From positions 142,077-206,076 of the forward strand of contig JAYZXF010000017.1 of NCBI GenBank assembly GCA_036141575.1: DNA of 64,000 nt. Direction: 5' to 3'. Position numbers and translations under genes: made by a program. A model generated the notes under the pieces. That model made no database searches. It was not told where the DNA came from and saw only the letters and a program-made list of their open reading frames with translations. This document shows positions 23,767 through 32,644 of the stretch, piece after piece (position 1 is the first letter of the stretch; each line of letters starts with the position of its first letter). Source of the DNA: Pseudomonadota bacterium (lineage in GTDB: Bacteria; Pseudomonadota; Alphaproteobacteria; UBA2136; JAPKEQ01).

Positions 23767-25353
23767 ATGCCAAGCATACTCAACATTCTCAAAGTCACCA
23801 AAACACCGCTCATTTGTGCGGTCTTACTGCTGCTGGGTGTGAGTGTGGCTATGCAGCTAGAAGGGATGGTAACTTATAAGTCCCCATTGGGAGCTTTGTT
23901 TATTTCTCTAGGAATGCTCATTCGCTTTTGGAGAGAAGAGGCACTTTACGCTGTGGCGCTCACCTTTGCGCTCACCAGTACGCTATTTCATCTTTCTTTT
24001 CAACCTCAGCCGCCAGAGAGCTTAAGTGATCGTACACTCTGGGCACACGGTATTGTGAAGAGTATTTCTGAGCGTTCGAATGGCCGCTATAACGTATGGT
24101 TAGAAGAGCCTCGCTTGTTTACACATCTCGGTACAGTGGATGTGCCATCTGCACGCCTCAGTGTGGCGGCAAATCAGGTCTCAGTTTTAAAGGTGGGTGA
24201 GGGCGCCAGTATTCAAGGCAAAGCCTTTGCACCAGAAGCGATGAAAGAAGGCGACACGTTTGACGCTATTGGTTATGCACGTTTTTATGGCCCTACACTC
24301 AGAGGCTATGGCCAAGGGCTTATTTCAAATTCATCACTCTTAGAAAGTGCACCTGCAAGAGATGTTGGCTTTATAAAACTTACATACTGGAAAATTCGCC
24401 AAGGCTTTTACGATCTTGTGAAATCTCGCACATCAGGCGAGGGTGGTGCACTACTTACAGCGCTTATGACAGGTCACCGCGATGGTGTCTCTTATGAAAC
24501 CAAAAATGCATTTCGTACCGCAGGGCTTTCACACCTGCTTGCCATTTCAGGTTTGCACCTTGCTTTGGTTACTGGGCTTGCCTACTTTGGCCTGCGCCGT
24601 ATGATTGGTTTCCATCCTAAAATTATTAACCGCATCAATACACAAAAGTGGGCCGCTGTGCCTGCACTTATTTTGTGTATCGCTTATATGCTGATGGCGG
24701 GAGCAAGTTTGCCAACAGTGCGTGCAAGTGTGGTGCTTGGGCTGCTTTTAACAGCTATTCTGATTAACCATAATGCCAACCCGCTGCGTCTGCTTTGTGT
24801 CGCTGTTTGGGTGGTCGTTGCACTGTGGCCTTACAGTGTGGCAGGCCCGTCTTTCCAGATGAGTTTTGTGGCAGCGTTTGCCTTAATGCTGTTTTCTCGT
24901 GTGGGATATAAAGAACATTATCACTGGAGCATGGGCTGGTGGCATATGCCGTTTGGTTATATGAAAGGCGTATTTATTGGGAGCCTTATTGCAGCTTTGG
25001 CCACAATGCCGTTTGTGGCTTGGCATTTTGGTACGGTGAGCCTGCTTGGTTTGTTTGCAAACCTTGTAGCAGTACCGCTCACAGGTCTTATTATTCTACC
25101 AATGGCGTTACTGGCTGTGGTGCTGATGCCGCTTGGTTTAGATGCACCGTTTTGGTGGATGGCTCAGTGGGGGGCTGAGCTTCTGATTGGATGGTCGTAC
25201 TGGATAGAAACCATTCCGTTCGGGGTGTTTGATATCTCGCGAGAGCGTGTCATTTTATTGGCTCTGATAAGCGTGCTCGGCTTGCTTTCACTTCCGCTTA
25301 AAAAGGCACTCGCAAAACGTAAATACTTGCGTTACAGTGGCGCTGAACAATAA
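23767..25353 (+). CDS. comEC: ComEC/Rec2 DNA-uptake channel, no C-terminal nuclease-like domain
   Basis: 528 residues. Two N-terminal hydrophobic stretches and a soluble OB-like part (to about residue 190), then the competence domain with the hallmark GLSHLLAISGLHLALVTGL and about eight membrane segments. ComEC moves one DNA strand across the inner membrane during transformation. Many family members are 700-800 residues and end in a metallo-beta-lactamase-like domain; here the protein stops just after the last membrane segment. Confidence 0.9.
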   Translation: MPSILNILKVTKTPLICAVLLLLGVSVAMQLEGMVTYKSPLGALFISLGMLIRFWREEALYAVALTFALTSTLFHLSFQPQPPESLSDRTLWAHGIVKSISERSNGRYNVWLEEPRLFTHLGTVDVPSARLSVAANQVSVLKVGEGASIQGKAFAPEAMKEGDTFDAIGYARFYGPTLRGYGQGLISNSSLLESAPARDVGFIKLTYWKIRQGFYDLVKSRTSGEGGALLTALMTGHRDGVSYETKNAFRTAGLSHLLAISGLHLALVTGLAYFGLRRMIGFHPKIINRINTQKWAAVPALILCIAYMLMAGASLPTVRASVVLGLLLTAILINHNANPLRLLCVAVWVVVALWPYSVAGPSFQMSFVAAFALMLFSRVGYKEHYHWSMGWWHMPFGYMKGVFIGSLIAALATMPFVAWHFGTVSLLGLFANLVAVPLTGLIILPMALLAVVLMPLGLDAPFWWMAQWGAELLIGWSYWIETIPFGVFDISRERVILLALISVLGLLSLPLKKALAKRKYLRYSGAEQ

Positions 25354-25365
25354 AGGATTCATAAA

Positions 25366-26574
25366 TTGGCAAACGTAAGCGTTATTGGTCTTGGGTATAT
25401 TGGTCTTCCAACGGCAGCTGTATTGGGCAGCCATGGGCATAAAGTATTTGGCTGTGATGTCAACCAAGAGACCGTTGATATTATCAATAGTGGTCGTGCT
25501 CATGTGATTGAGCCAGACTTGGATGCAGCGGTTGAAAGCGCTGTGTCATCTGGTGCGTTTAAAGCCTTTACAACGCCACAAGCCGCAGATGTTTACGTGA
25601 TTGTTGTGCCAACACCATTTAAAGGTGAAGAGGGCGGTGTACCTCAGCCAGATATGAGCTACGTAGAAAGCGCAGCGAATGCTATTAGTTCTCTGGTTAA
25701 AGAAGATGACCTGATTATTCTTGAATCAACAAGCCCTGTAGGTGCCACACGCGCAAATGTTGCTGACGTGATTGAAGCGGCGCGCCCAGAGCTGAAAGAC
25801 AAGCTACATTACTGCTACTGCCCAGAGCGTGTTTTGCCGGGGCAAATTCTAACGGAACTGATTGAAAATGACCGCGTGGTTGGTGGCCTTACACCAGAAG
25901 CGGCTGTTAAAGCCAAAGCGTTCTATAAAACATTTGTAAAAGGTGCTGTGTTTGAAACGGTTGCTGAGCAAGCTGAACTTGTGAAGCTGACTGAAAACAC
26001 ATACCGAGACATCAACATTGCTTTCGCTAATGAACTGAGTGCCATTTGTGATGAGAAGGGCCTGAACGTGTGGGAAGTGATTCAGTTTGCGAACCGTCAC
26101 CCGCGTGTGAATGTGCACTTCCCAGGGCCAGGCGTTGGCGGACACTGCATTGCCGTAGACCCTTGGTTTATTGTTTCTGGCGCACCAGAAACAGCTAAAC
26201 TTACGCACCTTGCGCGTAACATTAACGATGCCAAACCTGCCTACGTGGTAGAGCAAATCCTGAAAGGGATTGAGCAAACAGGCACAGATACTGTCGCTCT
26301 ACTTGGTATGGCTTACAAGCCTGATGTAGATGACCTGCGTGAATCTCCAAGTGTAGAAATTGCGCACCTTCTTAAACAGAAGACAGATGCTAAAATTTTG
26401 ATTGTTGAACCATACGTTGACAGCATGGACGGCTTTGATGTGGTGGATACGCAAGCTGCTCTTAAAGAGGCAGGCGTGGTTGCCATGCTTACAAACCATA
26501 AAGAGTTTATGGGAATTACACTTGCTGAGCTAGACGGTAAAGCTATTGTAGATACACGAGGAGTATGGGCATGA
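25366..26574 (+). CDS. wecC: UDP-N-acetylmannosamine dehydrogenase-type (WecC family)
   Basis: 402 residues. TTG start at 25366 with AAAGGA eight bases upstream. N-terminal Rossmann GLGYIGLPTA, then the signature CPERVLPG (catalytic region) and GVGGHCIAVDPWF with the catalytic Cys. The WecC group oxidises UDP-ManNAc to UDP-ManNAcA with NAD for surface polysaccharides; related enzymes act on UDP-GlcNAc, so the exact sugar is not certain. It overlaps the next gene (ATGA). Confidence 0.9.
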   Translation: MANVSVIGLGYIGLPTAAVLGSHGHKVFGCDVNQETVDIINSGRAHVIEPDLDAAVESAVSSGAFKAFTTPQAADVYVIVVPTPFKGEEGGVPQPDMSYVESAANAISSLVKEDDLIILESTSPVGATRANVADVIEAARPELKDKLHYCYCPERVLPGQILTELIENDRVVGGLTPEAAVKAKAFYKTFVKGAVFETVAEQAELVKLTENTYRDINIAFANELSAICDEKGLNVWEVIQFANRHPRVNVHFPGPGVGGHCIAVDPWFIVSGAPETAKLTHLARNINDAKPAYVVEQILKGIEQTGTDTVALLGMAYKPDVDDLRESPSVEIAHLLKQKTDAKILIVEPYVDSMDGFDVVDTQAALKEAGVVAMLTNHKEFMGITLAELDGKAIVDTRGVWA

Positions 26575-26948
26575 GCCAGCGTAACGGCGTAAATATTAAG
26601 CTTTCAAAAGAGACGGGCGGCATTACGCTTGCTGAGCTTTTTGCTGGGCGCAGCGGTACCATGAACATTGGTGGTGATATTCACCTTTGGGAAGCGGGCG
26701 AGGCACCTGAAGGTGTAGACATGATCTGCAAAGTGAACGCCTCAGATGATATGGCAGCTAAGGCAGACAGCTTTAAACTTGCGGCCAAAGGGCATTTCTC
26801 ACCAGCTTTTGTAGCGCTGCTTGACTGTGATGAAGACGAACTTGTAGAAAGTGCTAAAGCGCATTTCCATACGGTGCTTGTACCTTGCACTAAACGAGAA
26901 AATATTCCCGCTGATTTTAGAGCTAGAGTGCTTGGATATACGTCATAA
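26571..26948 (+). CDS. Unknown protein translationally coupled to wecC
   Basis: 125 residues. ATG at 26571 overlaps the wecC stop (ATGA), and GAGGAG is placed for this start rather than the ATG at 26565. Soluble, acidic, alpha-beta composition (VDMICKVNASDDM; ALLDCDEDELVESAK). Coupling suggests a role linked to the sugar dehydrogenase, but no family is recognised. Confidence 0.65.
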   Translation: MSQRNGVNIKLSKETGGITLAELFAGRSGTMNIGGDIHLWEAGEAPEGVDMICKVNASDDMAAKADSFKLAAKGHFSPAFVALLDCDEDELVESAKAHFHTVLVPCTKRENIPADFRARVLGYTS

Positions 26949-26969
26949 AATTTTTCTATACAATTCTAC

Positions 26970-27080
26970 TATAAGCGGCTGCAAATAATAGCTCGCTGCG
27001 CTTCCGCTGCTCAAGTACTTCAGTACGTTCTGCTGCGGTTCTCGCAATCAATTATTTTCGCTCGCATCTAGCGAGTTGTA
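26970..27080. repeat. Intergenic repeat, TGCAAAT / GATGCTCA family (copy 2)
   Basis: GCGGCTGCAAATAATAG, CGCTTCCGCTGCTCAAG, core hairpin GTACTTCAGTAC, CTGCGGTTCTCG, then ATTATTTTCGCTCGC. Confidence 0.65.
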
Positions 27081-27087
27081 TAAAAAA

Positions 27088-27115
27088 ATGAAAAGCCCCC
27101 AGTTGGGGGCTTTTG
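27088..27115 (-). terminator. Terminator of the 27125 gene
   Basis: AAAAGCCCCCA / TGGGGGCTTTT type stem; TAATCGA spans the stop of the 27125 gene. Confidence 0.85.
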
Positions 27116-27124
27116 CGTGTTCGA

Positions 27125-27724
27125 TTAATCTTGCATGAAACGGATCACCAGGCAAACCTGTTTGGTCCGGTAGGTTTCGCCATCACATTTTTCAACATGG
27201 GGCATCACCTGAAAGCTGGTGCTGAATTTGTTTCCAAATTGCTCACGCAGACCTGCAACCATGTAATTCATATGGGAGTTGTCCCAGACGAGGTAGCAGT
27301 TTTGTGTGTCATGCAACAAAGGGCCGCTGCCGCCATGGTGTTCAACAAACTTGTAAACAGGTAGTTTAATCAGCTTTTTGCGCTTGGATTTAGCTTTGCG
27401 CAACTCTCGTTCAGCTGCTTGAGAAGCACGGATACCCAAGTGTGTCGCTGCTTTGCTGAGGGATTCTTCAATGCGCTGTTCAATCACAGGCAAATAAGCC
27501 TCAACATAGTCAACTTGCTCTTCAGGTGTATTGCCTTTTGTCGCCTTGATGGCTGCTTTGAGCATTGTCGTACGGGCCTGCTCACGAGATGACGCCGCTT
27601 TAGCGATGTCTTCATAGGCGAACAGGTTCATGTCCTCAATAAAAAGCCCTTCGCCGGGCATGTGGCGGAAAGGACGAGGAGATACATCAATATCGCCAAG
27701 GTCCAGCATGGGTGTTCTGGGCAT
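27125..27724 (-). CDS. Unknown protein, 199 aa
   Basis: Start at 27724 with GAGG upstream. Helical middle with strongly basic run (ERELRKAKSKRKKLIKLP, residues about 110-127), then a histidine-containing beta part (VEHHGGSGPLL, CYLVWDNSHMNY). Possibly nucleic-acid binding, but no motif is decisive. Single-gene unit; upstream sequence carries GTGTATAC and a pyrimidine-rich leader. Confidence 0.6.
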   Translation of the reverse strand: MPRTPMLDLGDIDVSPRPFRHMPGEGLFIEDMNLFAYEDIAKAASSREQARTTMLKAAIKATKGNTPEEQVDYVEAYLPVIEQRIEESLSKAATHLGIRASQAAERELRKAKSKRKKLIKLPVYKFVEHHGGSGPLLHDTQNCYLVWDNSHMNYMVAGLREQFGNKFSTSFQVMPHVEKCDGETYRTKQVCLVIRFMQD

Positions 27725-27887
27725 GGGTAAACCTCATTTGATAGAGAAAAGGGGAGGGAAAAGATAAGAATTACGTGGAATATAGCAGCATGTGTATACT
27801 TGAGCAAACCGAAACTAATCACTCGACAAATTTGCTGTTTTTTGCAAATATGTGGCGTGTTTAACGATTCAAGGAATTTAAGACCTC

Positions 27888-30050
27888 ATGAAACAAGTTG
27901 TTCAGCAAATCCGTACAGGTAAAACAGAACTTGCAGATGTTCCTCCGCCAAGCCTCGGCCGTGGTGAAGTTCTTGTGGCGACAGAAGCGTCGCTTATTAG
28001 TGCAGGAACAGAGAAAATGCTGATCGATTTTGCAAACAAGAGCGCGCTTGGTAAAGCCAAAGAGCGTCCAGACCTTGTGAGTAAAGTGGTTGATAAAATG
28101 CAACGTGATGGCCTGTTCAGCACAATGAACGCTGTGTACGCACAGCTTGAGCAGCCACTACCGCTTGGTTACAGTGCTGCTGGCCGCGTGATTGCCGTAA
28201 GTGAAGACATGAAACACCTTTACAAAGAAGGGGACCGTGTAGCCGTTGCGGGTGCTGGCCTTGCCAACCACGCTGAAATTAACGCCATTCCTAAAAATTT
28301 GGTTGTGCCAGTTCCTGAGAATGTAAGCTTTGAGCACGCCTCATTTGCAACGCTGACATCTATTGCTATGCACGGCTTTAGAAGTGCGAAGCCTCAACTT
28401 GGTGATACAATCCTTGTGATGGGTCTTGGTCTTGTGGGTCAGTTGGCTGCACAGATTGCCCGTGCTTCTGGTGCTAAAGTATTTGCTGTGGATTACGACA
28501 AAGGCCGTATTGATATTGCCAAAGAGTGCGGTATTGAAGCCGCTCACAGCCTAGAAGATGGCAACCTTGATGATAAAGTTTCAAGCTTCACAAAAGGCAA
28601 AGGTTTTGACAAAGTTCTTATCTGTGCAGCAACAGATAGCTCTCGCCCTATTGAGCAAGCTGCAACGTGGGCCCGTGACCGTGCAGATATCGTTCTGATC
28701 GGTAAAACAGGCACAACGCTTCCGCACCGTGACTTCATGCAAAAAGAGCTGAACTTCGTTGTGTCTCGTTCTTATGGTCCTGGTCGTTACGACCCGAACT
28801 ACGAGCAAAAAGGTCAAGACTACCCAATCGGTTACGTACGTTGGACAGAGCGTGAAAACCTTGCAGAGGCGATCCGTCTCATGGAAACAGGTGATCTGAA
28901 AATTGCGCCTCTCATGAGCCACACATACCCAATTGAAGAAGCGGAAGAAGCTTACGAAGTTGTTGTGAACAAGAGCGTACCTCAGCTTGGTGTTGTACTC
29001 ACTTACGGCCGTAGCGATAGCGCACGTAGCACACCTAAAGTAACGCTTCAGCCAACAGCTACTGCAACAGATACAATCGGCTTTGGTGTAATTGGTGCCG
29101 GTGCCTTTGCACGCGGTGTCATGATTCCAAAAATGAAGAAAATGAAAGACGTAAGCCTAACAGGGATTATCTCTAAGGGTGGCCTAAGCGCGCAAGCGGC
29201 AGGCAAGCGTTTTGGTTTTGGCTACGCAACAAGCAAAACAGAAGATGTGCTTGGTGATAGTGAAACACAAGCAGTATTTATCGCAACGCGTCATGATAGC
29301 CACGCAGAGCTTGTGACTCAGTCTCTTAAAGCTGGTAAGCATGTGATTGTTGAGAAGCCTCTGGCTCTCACATCTGAGCAGCTAGACAGCGTTGAGAAAA
29401 CAGCGCGCGATAGCGGTAAAGTGCTGATGGTTGGTTTTAACCGTCGTTTCTCTCCATTTACAGAGGCACTTATGGATACATTTAGCCCCGTTACAGGCCC
29501 TAAGCAGGTGATTGTACGCGTAAATGCTGGCTTTATTCCGGGTGACAACTGGCAGCACGATAGCTCAATTGGTGGCGGTCGTCTGCTGGGTGAAGTCTGT
29601 CACTTTACAGACCTAGCCGTTGGCCTTGTTGGCCATAGTGTTGAGACGATTCAAACAACACGTGGTGCAGGCCAAGACAACTACAACATTACCCTCACAT
29701 TTACAGACGGCAGTATCGCATCTGTGGTTTACACAAGTGAAGGGGACACACGCTTTAGTAAAGAGCGTATTGAAATGTACGGTGGCGGCATGGTTGGTGT
29801 CATTGATAACTTCAGAAAAGGCTTCATTGTTAAAGGCGGTAAAACACGTAAAGTACGTGCAACAAGCTGGTGGAAAGCTCTACTGACTGGTGGCCAAGAT
29901 AAAGGTCACGGCGCTGAACTGCGTAGCTTTATTGATGCGGTTAAGGGGGATGCACCACTTTCAGTAAGTCTAGATGACTTCCTGCATAGCTCTCGCGTAG
30001 TACTCGCAGCTGCTGAAAGCTTAAAAACAGGCGAGCCTGTAAAACTCTAA
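27888..30050 (+). CDS. Bidomain oxidoreductase: Zn-type alcohol dehydrogenase fused to Gfo/Idh/MocA
   Basis: 720 residues. Residues 1-370 follow medium-chain dehydrogenases (GDRVAVAGAGLANHAE, ILVMGLGLVGQLAAQ). Residues about 395-700 follow Gfo/Idh/MocA (GVIGAGAFARGV, EKPLALT, GFNRRFSPF, GGGRLLGEVCHF). Fused proteins of this type are common in surface-polysaccharide clusters and probably oxidise or reduce a sugar derivative. The nearby wecC supports that context. Residues that would bind zinc in ADH are not obvious. Core-type codon use. Confidence 0.85.
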   Translation: MKQVVQQIRTGKTELADVPPPSLGRGEVLVATEASLISAGTEKMLIDFANKSALGKAKERPDLVSKVVDKMQRDGLFSTMNAVYAQLEQPLPLGYSAAGRVIAVSEDMKHLYKEGDRVAVAGAGLANHAEINAIPKNLVVPVPENVSFEHASFATLTSIAMHGFRSAKPQLGDTILVMGLGLVGQLAAQIARASGAKVFAVDYDKGRIDIAKECGIEAAHSLEDGNLDDKVSSFTKGKGFDKVLICAATDSSRPIEQAATWARDRADIVLIGKTGTTLPHRDFMQKELNFVVSRSYGPGRYDPNYEQKGQDYPIGYVRWTERENLAEAIRLMETGDLKIAPLMSHTYPIEEAEEAYEVVVNKSVPQLGVVLTYGRSDSARSTPKVTLQPTATATDTIGFGVIGAGAFARGVMIPKMKKMKDVSLTGIISKGGLSAQAAGKRFGFGYATSKTEDVLGDSETQAVFIATRHDSHAELVTQSLKAGKHVIVEKPLALTSEQLDSVEKTARDSGKVLMVGFNRRFSPFTEALMDTFSPVTGPKQVIVRVNAGFIPGDNWQHDSSIGGGRLLGEVCHFTDLAVGLVGHSVETIQTTRGAGQDNYNITLTFTDGSIASVVYTSEGDTRFSKERIEMYGGGMVGVIDNFRKGFIVKGGKTRKVRATSWWKALLTGGQDKGHGAELRSFIDAVKGDAPLSVSLDDFLHSSRVVLAAAESLKTGEPVKL

Positions 30051-30069
30051 TCTTTCAGGAAATAAGTAA

Positions 30070-30098
30070 AAGGGCCGCGAGATGCGGCCCTTTTTCGA
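30070..30098. terminator. Terminator between convergent genes
   Basis: AGGGCCGC / GCGGCCCT stem with loop GAGAT, then TTTTT; ATCGA lies between it and the minus-strand stop. Confidence 0.85.
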
Positions 30099-30102
30099 TT
30101 TT

Positions 30103-30444
30103 TTACCAAGTCAGACGTTCAAGACGCTGATAGAAGAACTCCCAGTCGGAAGCTTCAGCTTGTTTGTTGAACTTGGCCAACTCCAGAAGGAGGAACTTTT
30201 GGGTAACCCCTTTGCTGCAACCCAATACCTGCAAGTCGTCCATGTGGGCGCCTGCAACAAAACCGTCAAACGGTTCATTGTAAGTTTCTGCATTGTGCAT
30301 CATGACACTGATTGCAACACGGTGCTCTGTGCATTCTGCCGGATCTAAAAACGGATTGTTTTCTTTTAGGGGTACAAATGCACCCGCGAGAACGAATGCT
30401 GCAGCAATCAGGCCTGCAATGAGCATGGTGAGTACTTTTTTCAT
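30103..30444 (-). CDS. Small exported protein, unknown, 113 aa
   Basis: ATG at 30444 with TGGAG nine bases upstream. One N-terminal hydrophobic segment (MLIAGLIAAAFVLAGAF) as signal or anchor, then a soluble part with two cysteines (PAECTEHR, VLGCSKGV) that may form a disulfide. Single-gene unit. Family not recognised. Confidence 0.65.
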   Translation of the reverse strand: MKKVLTMLIAGLIAAAFVLAGAFVPLKENNPFLDPAECTEHRVAISVMMHNAETYNEPFDGFVAGAHMDDLQVLGCSKGVTQKFLLLELAKFNKQAEASDWEFFYQRLERLTW

Positions 30445-30558
30445 GTTGGAAAACTCCAGAAGCGCGCACCACATTCAGAGCCCGAATGGCTCTGTTTAAA
30501 TGGTACGCTAGATGTTTATTACTTATTTATAGAGGAGGGCATTAGCCAAAAAACAAAC

Positions 30559-30580
30559 AGCCCCCGTAGGGACTGCTGCA
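30559..30580 (-). terminator. Terminator-like hairpin of the 30594 gene
   Basis: CAG-CCC / GGG-CTG stem with bulges; weaker than others in the window. TAATCGA spans the stop. Confidence 0.5.
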
Positions 30581-30593
30581 TTTTCATAGTCGA

Positions 30594-31025
30594 TTAGCCG
30601 TAAATTGCATTACGGTTGACGCGGCGCGAATAGCGGCCACGCTTTTGTGCCTTGCTGGACAGATAAGGCAGTGTGCCAATCATAAAGATGGCCAAGCCAA
30701 ACAGCCAGTTCAGTGCAAACATGCCAGCAATGTGCGCAAAGCTTGCTGTGCCATGCATGTTAATATCCATGGCAGCCACATGCTCCAGCGGAACATTGGT
30801 GACCATCAGCATCAGACCACTGATGACAGTCATGCTGGATTGAAAGCCTTCCACATCACCTGTGAGGAGAATGAGAAAGTACCCCATAGCCAGCATGAAG
30901 GCGTAGAGCCCATAGCCGGTCACAAACATGGATGCCACCCAATCAGATGGAATCACAAAGTATGTGAAGGCGGTAGCCGTAATGTATGCCATCAGAAGTG
31001 CAACAAAAGTCAGAAAAGTTTTCAT
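30594..31025 (-). CDS. Integral membrane protein, unknown, 143 aa
   Basis: Four hydrophobic segments (about 4-22, 32-52, 60-78, 100-120), then a basic tail (KAQKRGRYSRRVNR) that should lie in the cytoplasm. Between a GGGAG box and the ATG sits a hairpin CCGCAC / GTGCGG, an unusual arrangement that could control initiation. Family not recognised. Confidence 0.65.
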   Translation of the reverse strand: MKTFLTFVALLMAYITATAFTYFVIPSDWVASMFVTGYGLYAFMLAMGYFLILLTGDVEGFQSSMTVISGLMLMVTNVPLEHVAAMDINMHGTASFAHIAGMFALNWLFGLAIFMIGTLPYLSSKAQKRGRYSRRVNRNAIYG

Positions 31026-31031
31026 GTCATT

Positions 31032-31055
31032 TTACCGCACGTTTAGGTGCGGCTC
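31032..31055 (-). promoter_or_regulatory. Hairpin between ribosome-binding site and start of the 30594 gene
   Basis: CCGCAC / GTGCGG stem with loop CTAAAC lies between GGGAG and the ATG on the minus strand. Confidence 0.45.
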
Positions 31056-31167
31056 CCTTGTGTGAAGTTTCATAGAAGGTACGCACCCAATTGCAGAGGA
31101 AGGACTCTGTTATAAACGGTACGCAGTGTTTGATACTTTTTTATGAAGAGGCCTATTAATAAAAAAC

Positions 31168-31192
31168 AAACCCTCCGTTATGGAGGGCTTGT
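31168..31192 (-). terminator. Terminator of the 31221 gene
   Basis: CCCTCC / GGAGGG stem with loop GTTAT; ATCGA between stop and stem. Confidence 0.65.
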
Positions 31193-31220
31193 CTTTAATC
31201 AGTCGATTGTTTGCCGGGGG

Positions 31221-31682
31221 TTACGCGCGTGGCTTCAGGCCACGGTGTTCCTTCAGGATCTGAGCGCTGATGGCACTGACGTTTCCAGCTTCCAGAGCGG
31301 CTTTCAGGTCGTCTTTGCCAACGGCAACGACGCCCATGCCCTGTGCGGTCGCGATCTTTTCCATCAGGTCTTTGCCGGCGGGGTTTTGGTCAACCAGTGC
31401 GCTGTCGTAGGCCACATTGATTTTGTGAACCAGATTGACGCGGCCTGCGACATTGTCATCCAGCACGTGGCCAACAAACTGCACGTCAGCAGCGGTCACG
31501 TTGATGCCGAGCTCCTGAGAAACAATGGCCGGAACATCAACCGCACCACCGGGGTGATGGGCGCCGAACAGGCTCAGTTGGCCAGGGCTATTGCCTTCAG
31601 CGTTGACATAATTGCGGACCTGCATCATCAGCTGGCCAGCGGCGTTTTGGATCACAAATGTGACAACAGTGGATTTTGCCAT
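31221..31682 (-). CDS. Divergent Nudix-like protein
   Basis: 153 residues, start with AGAAGGAG. The first 80 residues read like a Nudix fold: VVTFVIQNAAGQLMMQVR (strand), SPGQLSLFGAHHPGG (loop before the box), then AIVSQELGINVTAADVQFVGHV. The Nudix box GX5EX7REUXEEXGU is broken: only QELGI remains of REUXEEXGU. Hydrolase activity is therefore doubtful; a binding role is possible. Eleven of twelve leucines use CTG, and the gene is visibly richer in G+C than the core genes. Confidence 0.5.
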   Translation of the reverse strand: MAKSTVVTFVIQNAAGQLMMQVRNYVNAEGNSPGQLSLFGAHHPGGAVDVPAIVSQELGINVTAADVQFVGHVLDDNVAGRVNLVHKINVAYDSALVDQNPAGKDLMEKIATAQGMGVVAVGKDDLKAALEAGNVSAISAQILKEHRGLKPRA

Positions 31683-31759
31683 GGAAGATCTCCTTCTATC
31701 TGGCGGGGAGGGCGGAAGTTAAAGGGTGCATCATGATGTAAGAACTTCCAAAACTTACA

Positions 31760-32479
31760 TCAAGAGATTACGTCTGTTTCTTTTTGGAGAGAGACGGGCG
31801 GGCCATAGGCCTCATGTGCTTGCTTGACAATGTCATTCGGCATGAAAAGCGTATCCCATTTATGCGCCATTTCTAGTTCAAAATAGAGCATGCCGGGGGA
31901 GAAGTTTGCATCTTTGCGTTGCGCCATATCAACGTGATAGTCAATAGAGCGTTTGAAGGGGGAGGCTTCGTAAGCATCTTTGATGAGAAACTTTGAGTTT
32001 TCAAACTCACGAAGGCGGTTTTCAGCGTTTTTCTTTCCTTTGATCTCAGGTGGGACAAAGTCATGCACCAGAACCCCTTGGAAGGGAAAGATGCGCCAAA
32101 TCAGGTCTTGTGCGGGCAGGAGGCCACCATCTTGATAGAGCGCACCAATAACTGCTTCTAGCAGGTTGGCAATGCTTTTGTTGATCAGGTAATACTCGTA
32201 CTGGCAAAATGCCCTAGAAGCGGCTTGCAGTGGAATGCGGCGGGCAATCAGGGCCATGGTATGGTTGTTCACAAGGCGTTCATAGTAGTCTTGTTTACGG
32301 TTGCCATACAGTGCTGTGAGTAGTTCTCGGACCACAAGCGAAACGATAGCGTCACCAATGTGCTCAAGCGCAACCGACATGGTTGGCTCGTTGGTCGCGC
32401 CGCGTTCTAGTGCGGTAGAAAGAAGATCAGGGTTTTTGAAGGTGTACCCGAGTTTGTTTTGGAATTCTTCTAAGTCCAA
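31760..32479 (-). CDS. RNase III-domain protein with altered active site
   Basis: 239 residues from a TTG at 32479, with AAGGAG seven bases before; longer starts are unsupported. Residues 2-135 match the RNase III endonuclease domain: LGYTFKNPDLLSTAL, ALEHIGDAIVSLVV (signature) and ANLLEAVIGALYQDGG. By alignment with E. coli RNase III, Glu39, Asp43 and Glu108 are kept, but Asn105 replaces a metal-binding Asp (E. coli Asp114). Residues 145-235 have no clear double-stranded-RNA-binding domain. It may be inactive or bind structured RNA. Not the housekeeping rnc, which normally adjoins lepB or era. Confidence 0.65.
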   Translation of the reverse strand: MDLEEFQNKLGYTFKNPDLLSTALERGATNEPTMSVALEHIGDAIVSLVVRELLTALYGNRKQDYYERLVNNHTMALIARRIPLQAASRAFCQYEYYLINKSIANLLEAVIGALYQDGGLLPAQDLIWRIFPFQGVLVHDFVPPEIKGKKNAENRLREFENSKFLIKDAYEASPFKRSIDYHVDMAQRKDANFSPGMLYFELEMAHKWDTLFMPNDIVKQAHEAYGPPVSLQKETDVIS

Positions 32480-32534
32480 AATGGAACTCCTTATACATAT
32501 CGGGAAAAGGGAGGCAGATGTGTTATATTCTGCG

Positions 32535-32563
32535 TGTATACATGCCATGATTATTTTTGTCAA
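32535..32563 (-). promoter_or_regulatory. Consensus promoter of the RNase III-like gene
   Basis: Minus strand TTGACA (32558-32563), 17-base spacer, TATACA (32535-32540). The -10 box lies in the palindrome TGTATACA. Confidence 0.75.
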
Positions 32564-32644
32564 ATTTTATTGAAATCTCTTGGTTAATAAATGGGTTTCA
32601 CAGTATGGTGAGCTTGTCAGACAAATAAGAGATAAAGACATTAT

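Noticed and set aside
32480..32563. N-terminal extension of the RNase III-like protein
   Set aside because: The region is the promoter and leader (TTGACA-17-TATACA, AAGGAG); the TTG at 32479 fits the RBS.
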